DNA from: a virus
Direction: 5' to 3' (one strand)
Length of the DNA stretch: 64,000 nucleotides
IMG/VR virus record: IMGVR_UViG_3300045922_000122
Coordinates: 21,622 to 85,621 of that record
Shown: piece after piece, positions 36,514 through 45,419 of the stretch
Position numbering within the stretch: position 1 is the first letter of the stretch
Layout of the letters: each line of letters opens with the position of its first letter
Notes under the pieces: model-generated
Databases searched by the model: none
The model's input: the letters and a program-made list of their open reading frames with translations, nothing else
What the model was told of the DNA's origin: nothing
Translations under genes and position numbers: made by a program

Positions 36514-39500
36514 TTATCTAGTTACAGGTAGTATAGAAATTTCAATGTGCAATATACGAAATTCTTTTGATTTTTGCAAATTTAAAGCATTATTATAAGA
36601 AAGTTTTATTGCAAACCATTGGTCAACAAGTGGTGTAATTTGAGATTTAGGTTTATTTAAATCTATTTTACTAGTATCTAATTTTGAAAATTCAGTTATA
36701 AATGGTTGACCTGAATTAAATACATTTATAGCTAACCAATCTTTTAACTTGTTAAAATTCCAAAGTCCTTTTATAAGACGAATATTTGAAGAAAATAAAT
36801 TAGAAGGAGATAAAAGTACTACTGTATTTTGTATAGGAGTTGATTGGTAGCTGTTAAAAACTAAAATTGTAGTAGGCGGAGTATTTTGATAACGACCTTC
36901 TGCTCCAAGTCCTTTAAGTTCAGATAATATACTATCGGTTTGAAAACTAAGATTTACAAGCTGTACTCTATTCGTTTTAAAGCCGATAACTGGAGTAATA
37001 CTAAACTCATAGGGCGTAGCCGTTTCAGAAACAGGGTTGTCTACATCTGTAATAACTGTATTTTCATAAATACCTTTATTATCCTGATTCATTATAAAAT
37101 GATTAGAGCTATATATAAAGCTGAAGTTTATTATAGGAGGACTAATTGAATTATCTGTTTCTATTATTTTGTTACTTACTGCAATTAAAGATTGCCTCCT
37201 AACCATATATCTTATAGGAAAATAATCATGAAAGTAGGTAAAAACTTTATTGCTTATATCATAAGATATAGTAAAAGACTTATTAATAAAATAAGTTGTA
37301 TTATCATAACCTACTTCTACTTTTGTTCCAAGAGGACTATATAAAACCCATATATTATTTTCAAATCTTAATCTAGTACCTACATTGGCTTCAAAAGCAG
37401 TTTTTCCTGCTTCTGTTAATTCATAATATTTTTTAGTTATTATAAATCTATTAAACTCATAATCTATACCACAATGTATTCCAAACCCAGAATAAGGATT
37501 ATCTGGGACAGTAGCAGTTCTGTTAATATTAGTAAATGTTCTAGTTTTTATATCTAGATTTTCAAATAACCATCTAGACATACCTGAAAGTGATATTATT
37601 TGAGGAGTTTCTCCTATTAGTACGACTGCACCTTTTTTTCTATCTACAAATAAATATCCAAAAGAAGATAGTAAACAGCTAAATCTATCTAAATTTCCTA
37701 TACTACCTTCTTTTGAAGGAACATACTCCATAGCAGGTCTTTCAAATATATTACCTGCTCCTATAAAAGCTGTACTATTTCCTATATTTAATTGCTCATT
37801 TCCTACTGTTATAAAAGTAGAATTTTCTGTATTTATAATTAAATTTCTATCTACTCCTTGTATATTTGTTATAACTCCTTTATTTCTAGGTATTTCATAG
37901 TAATCATTTACCAACCATGTTTTCCAACCAATATCAGTAGATTCAGATTGTTCTGCTATTGTTCTATGTATTCTATAAGGAAATTCATCAATATTTTTAA
38001 GATAAGGATTATAGCATAATAAAGGTTTAATATCATTAATACTACTATAATCCATGTTATATTGTTTATTAGTTTCTATAACATAACTATCTATGTGCAT
38101 GTGATATTGAGAACCATTCTTAGGATAAAATTGTAATTCTGGTTTATTACCATTAGAAGTTCTTAAAGCATAGTTTATTAAAGATATATTTGGATAAACC
38201 CATAATGCTCTAACTCCAGCAAAGTTTTGACCTATAGGTTTATGTAAATTATTAGAAGTAATACCACCCCAACCTGTTGTATGAAAAGATGATATTGTAT
38301 TAAAGCAATCTCCTTTAAAAATATTTCCAGAAATATTATTATTTTTATCGTAATATATACCTGTATTTACCAGAGTTTGGTCAAACATATTTTCATAAAC
38401 ATTATTAGGTAAAGCCATTAAAAAGCTTAAATATGTTTGATTATATATACCATTAAAAGTACTAGCACTTCTAAAATTTATATTATTAGGATAAATTGAA
38501 CCAGTATTTATAGTTTCTATAGGAAATGTTTTATTATGATTTACTTTATTTGAAGGAGAAGGTGTAGAACAATTTACATCTACTAATAAAGTATCTTCTA
38601 AGAGTTCGTTTAATTCATTACCACTATTACTGTTTTTTACTAAGTATTTATAAGAATTTATTTTTCTTATTCTAACATCTATATTAATATTATTACTATT
38701 AGGTGTAAAAGTATTAGTATCTGAAACTTCTACTTGACTAGTTCTATAAGATTTTTGATAGTTATTAGTTCCTATAAGACCAGAATAATCATAAGTAAGA
38801 GCAACTTGTTTTTTATTTTGACCGTTATGCTGTATACTGTTAGGAACTGTTGCTATTCCAGTATTTAAAAGTAATTCATTTGATATAAATACAGGATTAA
38901 TATCTGGAGTATTTTTAAGTAAATTTAAATCATAAAATCTTATTAAAGCATTTTGAATATTATAGTTTGAGTCTCTATTTAAAACAAATGGAGTAAAAGG
39001 TTCTACAAAAAAATCAGAGTTACTATTATTATAATCTTCATAAAAAATATAATTTGCTCCACTGTACCAACTTTTATCGTACATTGCTACACCAGAATAA
39101 GATTGTCTAGCAGTACTTTGAAATGCAATAGCAGAACTTCCTATAACTGTGCTATTATTATAATCTCTTTTTGCATAAGATATAAACCAAGATTTTACAA
39201 AAGGTTTTATATTATTAGGTATGTCTACATTCTCTACTTTAATTCCTAAAGTAGGTAGCCATGTAATTCCTAAAGCATCATTATTAGCAGGTGAAATATT
39301 AAAACATAGATTTTCTCTAAAAAAATTAATAGAAGGAAATCTATGATGTCTAATAGGTTTATTTCTTAAATCTATTCCTCCTATACCACTACTATCATAT
39401 TCTGGTAAATTTGGATAAGTTTCAGTATTTTCCCAAAGTCCCATTTCTCCTACTGCTAACGGAGAAGTAGGAGTCAATATACTACAAGTATCTTCTACTT

Positions 39501-40848
39501 GAAACCTTTTACAATTTATATCTTGAGCTACTCCTAAATGATTTGTAGTATCTCTGTAACCTCCGCTTATTATATTAGCTTCAGTTAAGTTACTTAATGC
39601 AGGTATATGAAATCCTTCTGTAATAGTACCATCTATTAATTCTAAGTGTATATAAAAAGCATATACTTCTCTAGGTTGAAATGTCTTTTCAATATGATTA
39701 AACTCATGTTTTGCTGTTGAATTTTGCTGACCTACATATTTCTGTTTTGCAACCCATTTTATCCTTACTTTATTGGCATACTTTTGAAAATCTCTGAATT
39801 GATTTATTTTTACTCTTGCAGCATAAAGTCTTTTTACAACTTGTGTAAAAGCATAAACTTTAGTAAAAGTTATTGTAGGAGTAATTAAAGATTTATAATC
39901 TACATCTATTCCTTTATCATTAGTTAAAGTTACATTTATAGTGGAATTTCCTGATATAGTTACATCTTTTAATTCTTTACCATAAAGTACACCTTGACGT
40001 TTTATAATAGCATAAATTTTTATTCCTTTAAAAGTAGTATTTACTCCAGTTAAAGTTATGTTTATAGATTTTGAAGTTATCTTATCTTCTAAATCTCCTT
40101 GAACAGAATCTATACTAGAATTGGTATTACCTAAAGCAGATTCATATATATATATAGGATTAACAGTATTTAGTCCATTAGTAATAGCAAAATCTTCTGT
40201 ATAATATTTATATACTAAATAATAAGTACCATTAGGTAAATTACCACCAAAATCAGATATAGAAGTAACATTAGTATTAGGATTAGATAAATCAGGAAAC
40301 ATTAATATACTATTAATGTTAAATACGTTAGATAAAGCTGGATTAGCTAGAAAATTATCTACATTAATAAGCATAGGCTTATTATTATAATCAGTAGCAG
40401 CTACAATAGTCTGACCTAAATAATTTTTAGTATAATCTCCAGTAACAGGAAATTCTAAGCTAAAATTTAATTTGTTATTACTGCTAAATAAAATATCTCT
40501 TATTAATGGTATATATTTACCTTCTTCATCTAGTAATCCTATTTCACTATGAGTTGCATTGTTAATAGGTAAAGTATTATTATATAAAACAGAAAATATT
40601 AAAAATCTATCTTTATCTAATTGTACTTCTCCGCATTGTTTTCTGTAATAATTAACTCCTCCAGTACCTTGTACGGCTAAAGCATATTTATTTTGTCTAT
40701 TAGTTCCTTTTTTTTGAAAAGCTTTAAAACCACCTTCATTTATTGCTGCTCCTATAAGTTTAGAATTAATTCCATTTTTAGCATCAATTCCAAAACCTTC
40801 AGGCATATCTGAATTAGGAACATCTCTATTTAATCCTATATATTTCAT
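36514..40848 (-). CDS. Muzzle/tail-hub-type tail protein (1444 aa)
   Basis: Very long beta-rich protein with many Asn, Thr, Ser and Tyr and no coiled coil. Repeated strand patterns of the propeller or stabilisation type occur (DRNLIINTENSTFITVGNEQ, then DRKKGAVVLIGETPQIISLSG near residue 1070). In crAss-like phages the gene at this place, after the connector genes and before the cargo genes, is the tail muzzle protein that closes the tail and resembles P22 gp10-like stabilisers. The start MKYIGLNRDVPNSDMPEG fits a protein that begins inside the ring. The call depends on position, size and beta pattern. Confidence 0.75.
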   Translation of the reverse strand: MKYIGLNRDVPNSDMPEGFGIDAKNGINSKLIGAAINEGGFKAFQKKGTNRQNKYALAVQGTGGVNYYRKQCGEVQLDKDRFLIFSVLYNNTLPINNATHSEIGLLDEEGKYIPLIRDILFSSNNKLNFSLEFPVTGDYTKNYLGQTIVAATDYNNKPMLINVDNFLANPALSNVFNINSILMFPDLSNPNTNVTSISDFGGNLPNGTYYLVYKYYTEDFAITNGLNTVNPIYIYESALGNTNSSIDSVQGDLEDKITSKSINITLTGVNTTFKGIKIYAIIKRQGVLYGKELKDVTISGNSTINVTLTNDKGIDVDYKSLITPTITFTKVYAFTQVVKRLYAARVKINQFRDFQKYANKVRIKWVAKQKYVGQQNSTAKHEFNHIEKTFQPREVYAFYIHLELIDGTITEGFHIPALSNLTEANIISGGYRDTTNHLGVAQDINCKRFQVEDTCSILTPTSPLAVGEMGLWENTETYPNLPEYDSSGIGGIDLRNKPIRHHRFPSINFFRENLCFNISPANNDALGITWLPTLGIKVENVDIPNNIKPFVKSWFISYAKRDYNNSTVIGSSAIAFQSTARQSYSGVAMYDKSWYSGANYIFYEDYNNSNSDFFVEPFTPFVLNRDSNYNIQNALIRFYDLNLLKNTPDINPVFISNELLLNTGIATVPNSIQHNGQNKKQVALTYDYSGLIGTNNYQKSYRTSQVEVSDTNTFTPNSNNINIDVRIRKINSYKYLVKNSNSGNELNELLEDTLLVDVNCSTPSPSNKVNHNKTFPIETINTGSIYPNNINFRSASTFNGIYNQTYLSFLMALPNNVYENMFDQTLVNTGIYYDKNNNISGNIFKGDCFNTISSFHTTGWGGITSNNLHKPIGQNFAGVRALWVYPNISLINYALRTSNGNKPELQFYPKNGSQYHMHIDSYVIETNKQYNMDYSSINDIKPLLCYNPYLKNIDEFPYRIHRTIAEQSESTDIGWKTWLVNDYYEIPRNKGVITNIQGVDRNLIINTENSTFITVGNEQLNIGNSTAFIGAGNIFERPAMEYVPSKEGSIGNLDRFSCLLSSFGYLFVDRKKGAVVLIGETPQIISLSGMSRWLFENLDIKTRTFTNINRTATVPDNPYSGFGIHCGIDYEFNRFIITKKYYELTEAGKTAFEANVGTRLRFENNIWVLYSPLGTKVEVGYDNTTYFINKSFTISYDISNKVFTYFHDYFPIRYMVRRQSLIAVSNKIIETDNSISPPIINFSFIYSSNHFIMNQDNKGIYENTVITDVDNPVSETATPYEFSITPVIGFKTNRVQLVNLSFQTDSILSELKGLGAEGRYQNTPPTTILVFNSYQSTPIQNTVVLLSPSNLFSSNIRLIKGLWNFNKLKDWLAINVFNSGQPFITEFSKLDTSKIDLNKPKSQITPLVDQWFAIKLSYNNALNLQKSKEFRILHIEISILPVTR

Positions 40849-40853
40849 TATAA

Positions 40854-41753
40854 TTAATATATAAATCCTGTTAATTGTTCTGTTTTATCAAATAATTGAA
40901 TAGGTAAATCTCTTCTAAATCTAGCTTGTTCCCACATTCTTGTAAATCTTTCAGCTTCTTGTATAGAAGGTATTCTTACATTATTTGCAGCTCTTGCTCT
41001 CCAACCCATAGGTTCTATTTTAGAACCTCCCCAAAACATAGCATAAGCGTCTTGATAATTCATAAAAGGATGTTTATATCCTTTTTGCATAAGCATTAAT
41101 AATATATACCATTCTATTGCTTGTATATAATATTCATTATCTAAAACTCTTATAAATCCTTCATCGTCTACAGGAAAAGCAGTATATAAAATATCTATAT
41201 AACCTGACTCAAAAGAAGTTTGTAAATAATCTAATTTAGTATTATAATAATCTCCTTTAACTGAAGAACCTCTATTTATTTGATATTGAGCAGAAGCACT
41301 TATAAACTTTTCTTTAGCATCTATTTTAAAAGCTACTTCATTTATTTTATCTGCTAATTCTTGTGTAGGAGTAATAGCATAAGCAGCAATAAGTTGTTGA
41401 CTTTGTTGTTTAAGTTTATTTATTTCTAAAATTAAATATTGTGAAGCTATAGGTTCTATACTACTAAGATTTCTAGTCATAGGTATTCCAGCTAAATTAC
41501 TACCTAAAGGTAATAAAAATCCTTTATATAGTACAGCTAACAACCCTTCCATATAAGCAGGATAACAAGTTTTATAATTTTCTACAAATACATTTGTACA
41601 AATCTTTATTTCAAATCCTGCATGTTTACCTATAAATCTAACAGCTTGAGCAACCCAATCTTTAGCATCGTTGACCCAAGCTGAATTATTTATAGTATGA
41701 TTTGCAAAAAGTCTTTGTATTATGTAATTAGATGATATTGTTTTTACTTGCAT
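40854..41753 (-). CDS. Tail tube/connector protein (299 aa)
   Basis: Mostly helical, without signal sequence. Context gives the call: in crAss-like genomes the gene between the IHF-fold gene and the muzzle gene codes for a tail connector or stabilisation component. It has conserved-looking aromatic features (WGGSKIEPMGWRARAANNV near 240-262). Its start overlaps the preceding gene by 26 bases, suggesting coupling. Confidence 0.65.
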   Translation of the reverse strand: MQVKTISSNYIIQRLFANHTINNSAWVNDAKDWVAQAVRFIGKHAGFEIKICTNVFVENYKTCYPAYMEGLLAVLYKGFLLPLGSNLAGIPMTRNLSSIEPIASQYLILEINKLKQQSQQLIAAYAITPTQELADKINEVAFKIDAKEKFISASAQYQINRGSSVKGDYYNTKLDYLQTSFESGYIDILYTAFPVDDEGFIRVLDNEYYIQAIEWYILLMLMQKGYKHPFMNYQDAYAMFWGGSKIEPMGWRARAANNVRIPSIQEAERFTRMWEQARFRRDLPIQLFDKTEQLTGFIY

Positions 41754-42312
41754 TGTCTAAAGGTATATTAAGTCTATTAACTAATCCTTGCTTTTCGTAA
41801 TTCATAAATCTTTTTAAAGCTTTTGTATTTTGTTTCTTTATCCAAGCTGTTAAACTTCCAGGTTTATATCTACCATCTTCATTATGTAAAACTCTAACGT
41901 GCATTTCCATTATTACATAATAAGGGTCTGTATGAAAAACCATCCATAGTTCACCATCATCAAATATAGGCATACCTTCTGGACTAGTATCAATCCTAGT
42001 AGCAAGTTTACCTCCTCTGGCTAATATTTCAGCTTTTCTTTTATTAGATTCACCAAAATTTACAGCCATTTTACTAAAATTTCTTTCTACTCTAACAAAT
42101 CTAACATCAAATAATCCTGCTAAATCAAAAGTATAGTTTTCTAGTATCATTTTATCTAATACTTCATCATATACTCCTTTTAAAAATTTATTAATTGTAG
42201 ATTCTTTTAGTTTAGTATCTGTAGTTTTTACATAATTTTTTGTAAATATACCTAAAGTGTATATACCTTTTCTAAGCTGTTCCATCTTCGTTAACTTTAA
42301 TTTGTCTATCAT
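41728..42312 (-). CDS. IHF/HU-fold-like virion protein (194 aa)
   Basis: Residues 40-80 (FLKGVYDEVLDKMILENYTF then DLAGLFDVRFVRVERN) resemble the start of HU/IHF: a helix pair followed by a Gly-centred strand. Crassvirales genomes have been annotated with an IHF-like protein in this neighbourhood, later regarded as a structural ring or tail component. It may start at 42312 (MIDKL) or 42285 (MEQLRKG); the second gives a smaller overlap with the previous gene, whose stop is TAG at 42272. Confidence 0.65.
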   Translation of the reverse strand: MIDKLKLTKMEQLRKGIYTLGIFTKNYVKTTDTKLKESTINKFLKGVYDEVLDKMILENYTFDLAGLFDVRFVRVERNFSKMAVNFGESNKRKAEILARGGKLATRIDTSPEGMPIFDDGELWMVFHTDPYYVIMEMHVRVLHNEDGRYKPGSLTAWIKKQNTKALKRFMNYEKQGLVNRLNIPLDNASKNNII

Positions 42313-42916
42313 TATTAGGAGCTATTTTTGGTAAAACCATTTTTGTAATTGCATCTTCCCAATGTCCTTCTATAAAAGAATTACTTTCTAAATCAAAACA
42401 AGGTTTATTTGTTTCACAATCTATAAATTCTGTTAATTCTACTGGATTAGCAGGTACATATCTAATTCTAGATTTTTCTAAACCATTAACATTAAAATAT
42501 ACTAGTCTTTTATTTATCCATGTATAGTAAGGTAATTTAGAAGTAAACTTTCTATATTTTATTAAAGGTACTTCTGAAGGTTTTAAATAACCAAAAGGAA
42601 ACATACCTATAATATCTCCTACAAATTCAAATATAACTTCATCTTTTACATCTATAGGTAAAGGTATTTCTTTTTTACTTATTACTAAATTACATCCTAA
42701 ATCTATACCACAACATTCTGTACTAGATTTTTCTTCTACTTCTATACATAAACTAACTAAAGAACTTGTAGGAAAAGTTCTAGTTTTTTCATATTGTTGT
42801 CTTATTAAAGCTTGTCTTGCAGTTATAATTAATTCTCTAGCTTTAACTTGAGTAGGATAATCAAATGGTTTTCCTGCAATATCTGAAAGTATAGCTATAT
42901 AAGTTGATAAATTCAT
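42272..42916 (-). CDS. Connector/ring-type virion protein (214 aa)
   Basis: The ATG at 42916 overlaps the TGA of the spanin-like gene (ATGA), which decides the start; the frame is open further upstream but that part would encode an Ile-rich non-protein-like stretch. N-terminal helix (MNLSTYIAILSDIAG) and beta-rich remainder with several Cys residues. The stop is TAG. By order (lysis genes, this gene, IHF-like, tail connector) it is a ring or tail tube protein. Not recognised by motif. Confidence 0.65.
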   Translation of the reverse strand: MNLSTYIAILSDIAGKPFDYPTQVKARELIITARQALIRQQYEKTRTFPTSSLVSLCIEVEEKSSTECCGIDLGCNLVISKKEIPLPIDVKDEVIFEFVGDIIGMFPFGYLKPSEVPLIKYRKFTSKLPYYTWINKRLVYFNVNGLEKSRIRYVPANPVELTEFIDCETNKPCFDLESNSFIEGHWEDAITKMVLPKIAPNNDRQIKVNEDGTA

Positions 42917-43308
42917 AGTAATTGTATAATTAATAGAGTTTCTAAAAATAACAATATTGATAGCCCATAACAAATGTTAGTTAATCTGTTATTCTTTTTA
43001 ACTTCTGTTGTATATTTAGTATTTAAAATATTAAATTCTGTTTTATACCTATTTATTTCTTTTTTCGATTCGTTATGAGCAGAATCTTTTACTGAATAAC
43101 GTATACTCATATCTCTAATTATAGTATCTTTTTCTTTACTATTTTCTTCACAATCTTTTAAATCTCTTATAAGTAATCTTATTATTTTTTTATCATCTTT
43201 ACTTAAACAATCCAGCGTACCTTTGTTTTGCCCATTCAAATTCAATGGCAAATAAACTATCTGTAGTAATACTATCTGAATTAATAATATCTTTTTTTGC
43301 TTTTTCAT
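42913..43308 (-). CDS. Spanin-like protein, signal peptide plus C-terminal membrane segment (131 aa)
   Basis: N-terminus is a signal-like segment (KKILLIQIVLLQIVYLPL, ending near LNGQNKGTLDC). The middle (40-110) is charged coiled-coil-like helix. The C-terminal 20 residues (GLSILLFLETLLIIQLL) form a probable transmembrane helix. The gene overlaps the 119-aa gene by 110 bases in another frame, as Rz/Rz1-type pairs often do. The TGA overlaps the next ATG. Spanin function is inferred from topology and from the lysis context. Confidence 0.55.
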   Translation of the reverse strand: MKKQKKILLIQIVLLQIVYLPLNLNGQNKGTLDCLSKDDKKIIRLLIRDLKDCEENSKEKDTIIRDMSIRYSVKDSAHNESKKEINRYKTEFNILNTKYTTEVKKNNRLTNICYGLSILLFLETLLIIQLL

Positions 43309-43558
43309 TTTTATATATATTAGTAATGTAAGTGTTATTTATTCTTGCCGATAAAGAGCGATTAAGAGCAGAGTCTATTTTTTCATAATATAACTGTTTT
43401 AAGTCATACATTTTTTCAGCTTCATTATATTTCATTTCATATCTTTCTTTTTCTTTAATTATTAAATGCAATTTCCAATTTAAATATAAATTAACAATTA
43501 AAGATAGTATAAGTATAATTGTAGCAAATAATACTATTATTTTGGTTATTTTTTCCAT
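43199..43558 (-). CDS. Putative inner-membrane spanin (119 aa)
   Basis: N-terminal transmembrane helix (IIVLFATIILILSLIVNLYL) followed by a charged coiled-coil region (residues 33-75) and an end like WAKQRYAGLF. This N-in, C-periplasm form with coiled coil is the layout of an i-spanin. The out-of-frame overlap with the downstream 131-aa gene strengthens the pair idea. No motif proves it. Confidence 0.55.
   Translation of the reverse strand: MEKITKIIVLFATIILILSLIVNLYLNWKLHLIIKEKERYEMKYNEAEKMYDLKQLYYEKIDSALNRSLSARINNTYITNIYKNEKAKKDIINSDSITTDSLFAIEFEWAKQRYAGLFK
43346..43372 (+). repeat. Dispersed TGCCGATA-type motif, copy in spanin-like gene
   Basis: TGCCGATAAAG followed by ATTAAGAGCAGA, read against the direction of the gene. 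It is the least similar of the five plus-strand copies. Confidence 0.35.
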
Positions 43559-43566
43559 AATTAAAT

Positions 43567-44082
43567 TTATTTAAAATAGTATTCAATATCATTAGGTGCA
43601 GTTCTATTTCCACCAAAATAACCAGGAAGTTTAATAGATATACTTGTAGGTCTTTTCATTGTTTCGGTCATTCTTGTAAGTATGATTTTGTCATCATATT
43701 TATCTTTTACCATTAGCATATATCCTGACCTTATCTTTGATATTTTAACAACATAAGTTCTACCTGATATTATTGAGACCCCATCTTTTGTAACGTGTCT
43801 TTTACCGTTAACATAAGTATAACTCGCTATTTGAAACTTGCCGTTTACATATCTCCACCCAACTCTGCAACTTTGTATATGAGCAGGATTTTTCAATTTA
43901 CCATTGAGAAATAACTTGAAGTCCGCTATTCCTGCAAGTTTATTCAAATCATATTGGTCTTCTGACTTCAAATCGTACTTTGCAGTTTCGCAAAATGAAA
44001 ACTCAAAGCAGTATTTGTTCCTGAATAGTAACCCATACAATTGATTACTCCAATGATTTCCTTTTTTAATTTTTACTATCAT
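43567..44082 (-). CDS. Unknown protein in lysis cassette (171 aa)
   Basis: The ATG at 44082 lies just after the endolysin stop (TAACATG) and is preferred over an in-frame ATG at 44106 inside the endolysin gene. The protein is beta-rich with many Arg and Lys (residues 65-110 contain GWRYVNGKFQIASYTYVNGK). Composition is clearly less AT-rich than the tail genes downstream. No signal peptide. Role unknown; it is tied to lysis only by position. Confidence 0.65.
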   Translation of the reverse strand: MIVKIKKGNHWSNQLYGLLFRNKYCFEFSFCETAKYDLKSEDQYDLNKLAGIADFKLFLNGKLKNPAHIQSCRVGWRYVNGKFQIASYTYVNGKRHVTKDGVSIISGRTYVVKISKIRSGYMLMVKDKYDDKIILTRMTETMKRPTSISIKLPGYFGGNRTAPNDIEYYFK

Positions 44083-44083
44083 G

Positions 44084-44638
44084 TTATCTCCATTTACTAA
44101 AAACACTTATACCTTTTCGCATCCTTCTTTTTTTCCAAAAGCCATACCCATTTCTATCAGCTTCGCTGCCTATTGCAGCAGTAGGGCTTGTGTTACCTTC
44201 GATTGTGATTATGTAAGTAGGCTTCTTTTGAAGTACATAACCAACGTGTCCAATCCTGCCTAAATTCTGGTAGTACAATCCAAAGAAGTAAAACCCGCTA
44301 TCTTGAACCTGACTATAATCAACAACTTTACTTTTGGGAAACCAGCTTGGTGTCCATACATTACCGTATGGCTTCAATCCGCATACTACAAACCCATGCA
44401 CCATAAATGCCGCACAATATGAAGCCCTACTCTTTGGGTTTAATCCTGCACTTTTTAATACTGCTTCAACGTAAATTCCGTCATTCCTTCCTGTTAGTTC
44501 GGTTTTACCTATGAATTTTGATAATTCATTGATAAAACATTTAGCTTCACTTGTTACAGTGCTGCGGCAATAACCAACGCTGACAAGGCTAAGTAATAGA
44601 TACAGCGCACTGCTAAGGAGTATTTTCGTATTTCCCAT
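44084..44638 (-). CDS. Endolysin-type cysteine peptidase or amidase with N-terminal export signal
   Basis: Probable peptidoglycan hydrolase. The catalytic pattern of CHAP/NlpC-like enzymes is visible: Cys75 in ASYCAAFMVHGF, His131 in GHVGYV, and the polar residue after it in TIEGNTS (Glu147/Asn149). The first 25 residues (KILLSSALYLLLSLVSVGYC) are a hydrophobic export or signal-anchor segment, so the enzyme could reach the periplasm without a holin pore. It overlaps the upstream membrane-protein gene by 85 bases. Length 184 aa fits a single-domain endolysin. Confidence 0.8.
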   Translation of the reverse strand: MGNTKILLSSALYLLLSLVSVGYCRSTVTSEAKCFINELSKFIGKTELTGRNDGIYVEAVLKSAGLNPKSRASYCAAFMVHGFVVCGLKPYGNVWTPSWFPKSKVVDYSQVQDSGFYFFGLYYQNLGRIGHVGYVLQKKPTYIITIEGNTSPTAAIGSEADRNGYGFWKKRRMRKGISVFSKWR

Positions 44639-44913
44639 GCCGTAAGTTCGTTTAACTTATTTTGGTTGTAGTTGTTTTTGTACGCCCGATAAAGTGAAGG
44701 GTAATTAAATGCCATCATCAGTTGCACTAATCCTTCAAATACCACAATTCCGGCAATAACAAATATTATCTTTTGATATTGCCCAACTGTTAACACCTCT
44801 GCCGTTGGGTCTAATACGTGTATAAATTGTGGGCTGTAATAGAATATTAACAACCCTACTGGTGTCATCCAAAGGTTTGAGTAAAACCTTAACCAATTAA
44901 TTAATTTTTTCAT
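44554..44913 (-). CDS. Membrane protein, possible holin (119 aa)
   Basis: Three likely transmembrane segments: near 13-26 (LWMTPVGLLIFYY), 49-70 (IIFVIAGIVVFEGLVQLMMAF) and 100-119 (RCIYYLALSALVIAAAL). The C-terminal part overlaps the endolysin gene. Position next to an endolysin makes a holin or holin-like role plausible; no family motif is recognised. Confidence 0.6.
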   Translation of the reverse strand: MKKLINWLRFYSNLWMTPVGLLIFYYSPQFIHVLDPTAEVLTVGQYQKIIFVIAGIVVFEGLVQLMMAFNYPSLYRAYKNNYNQNKLNELTAWEIRKYSLAVRCIYYLALSALVIAAAL

Positions 44914-44916
44914 GTT

Positions 44917-45192
44917 TTAATCCTCGTATTTTCTTTTAATTTTGGTTTCTTTTGGCAGTATCATTTCTTTAAGTATAACTAACTTTTCGTCTTGTTCTTT
45001 TTCTTTTTGAGTATGAGCTTCTACATTAGTTTCTAACTTATCTAACCTGTATCTAATTAAACTATACTCTGCCTTTATTTCGGCCAAATCATTCTTAATT
45101 GATATTATCCCGCCAACTAAGGCAACACCAACTAAGTTTAATATCCAATCCTTGAATTTGTTAAAGGTTTCCATTTGTTTGTATTGGTTCAA
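44917..45192 (-). CDS. Membrane-anchored coiled-coil protein, possible holin partner (91 aa)
   Basis: One transmembrane segment (WILNLVGVALVGGIISI, about 17-33) followed by a heptad-rich helix (EIKAEYSLIRYRLDKLETNV) and a basic tail. This resembles small phage haemolysin/XhlA-like lysis proteins. In-frame ATGs exist at 45192 and 45174; both overlap the previous gene, and the second gives the smaller overlap. Confidence 0.55.
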   Translation of the reverse strand: MNQYKQMETFNKFKDWILNLVGVALVGGIISIKNDLAEIKAEYSLIRYRLDKLETNVEAHTQKEKEQDEKLVILKEMILPKETKIKRKYED

Positions 45193-45415
45193 ATTCTATA
45201 TTATCAAAACTTACACAGTCATTTATATCTACTAAACTAACTACTTCGGGATTTACCACAAACCAGTAGTTGCCATGTTTGTCAATGATAGGTTTAGCGT
45301 ATTGTTCCGTACCTTCATTAGGCATACCAAGTAATTGCCCAGCTTGTTGGTTTAACTGATTAAATTCAGCTTGAGTTGAACATTGATAGAATAGAGGGTA
45401 ATTAACTTCATTCAT
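45161..45415 (-). CDS. Small protein behind the receptor-binding gene (84 aa)
   Basis: Follows the LamG-like gene by 4 bases. It contains NYWFVVNPEVVSLVDINDCV and is rich in Gln/Asn at the start. It may be a chaperone or small partner of the preceding adhesin, as tail-tip genes often come in such pairs; no motif supports that directly. Base composition matches the less AT-rich island. Confidence 0.6.
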   Translation of the reverse strand: MNEVNYPLFYQCSTQAEFNQLNQQAGQLLGMPNEGTEQYAKPIIDKHGNYWFVVNPEVVSLVDINDCVSFDNIEFEPIQTNGNL

Positions 45416-45419
45416 AATT

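Noticed and set aside
36940-37149. Plus-strand open frame inside the muzzle gene
   Set aside because: Antisense to a confident gene; like several similar frames inside long genes it has no leader and no sensible composition.
42272-42274. General TAG-to-Gln recoding as in some crAss-like phages
   Set aside because: TAG is a plausible terminator at 42272, with the next gene starting just before it, and long late genes are complete with the standard bacterial code.
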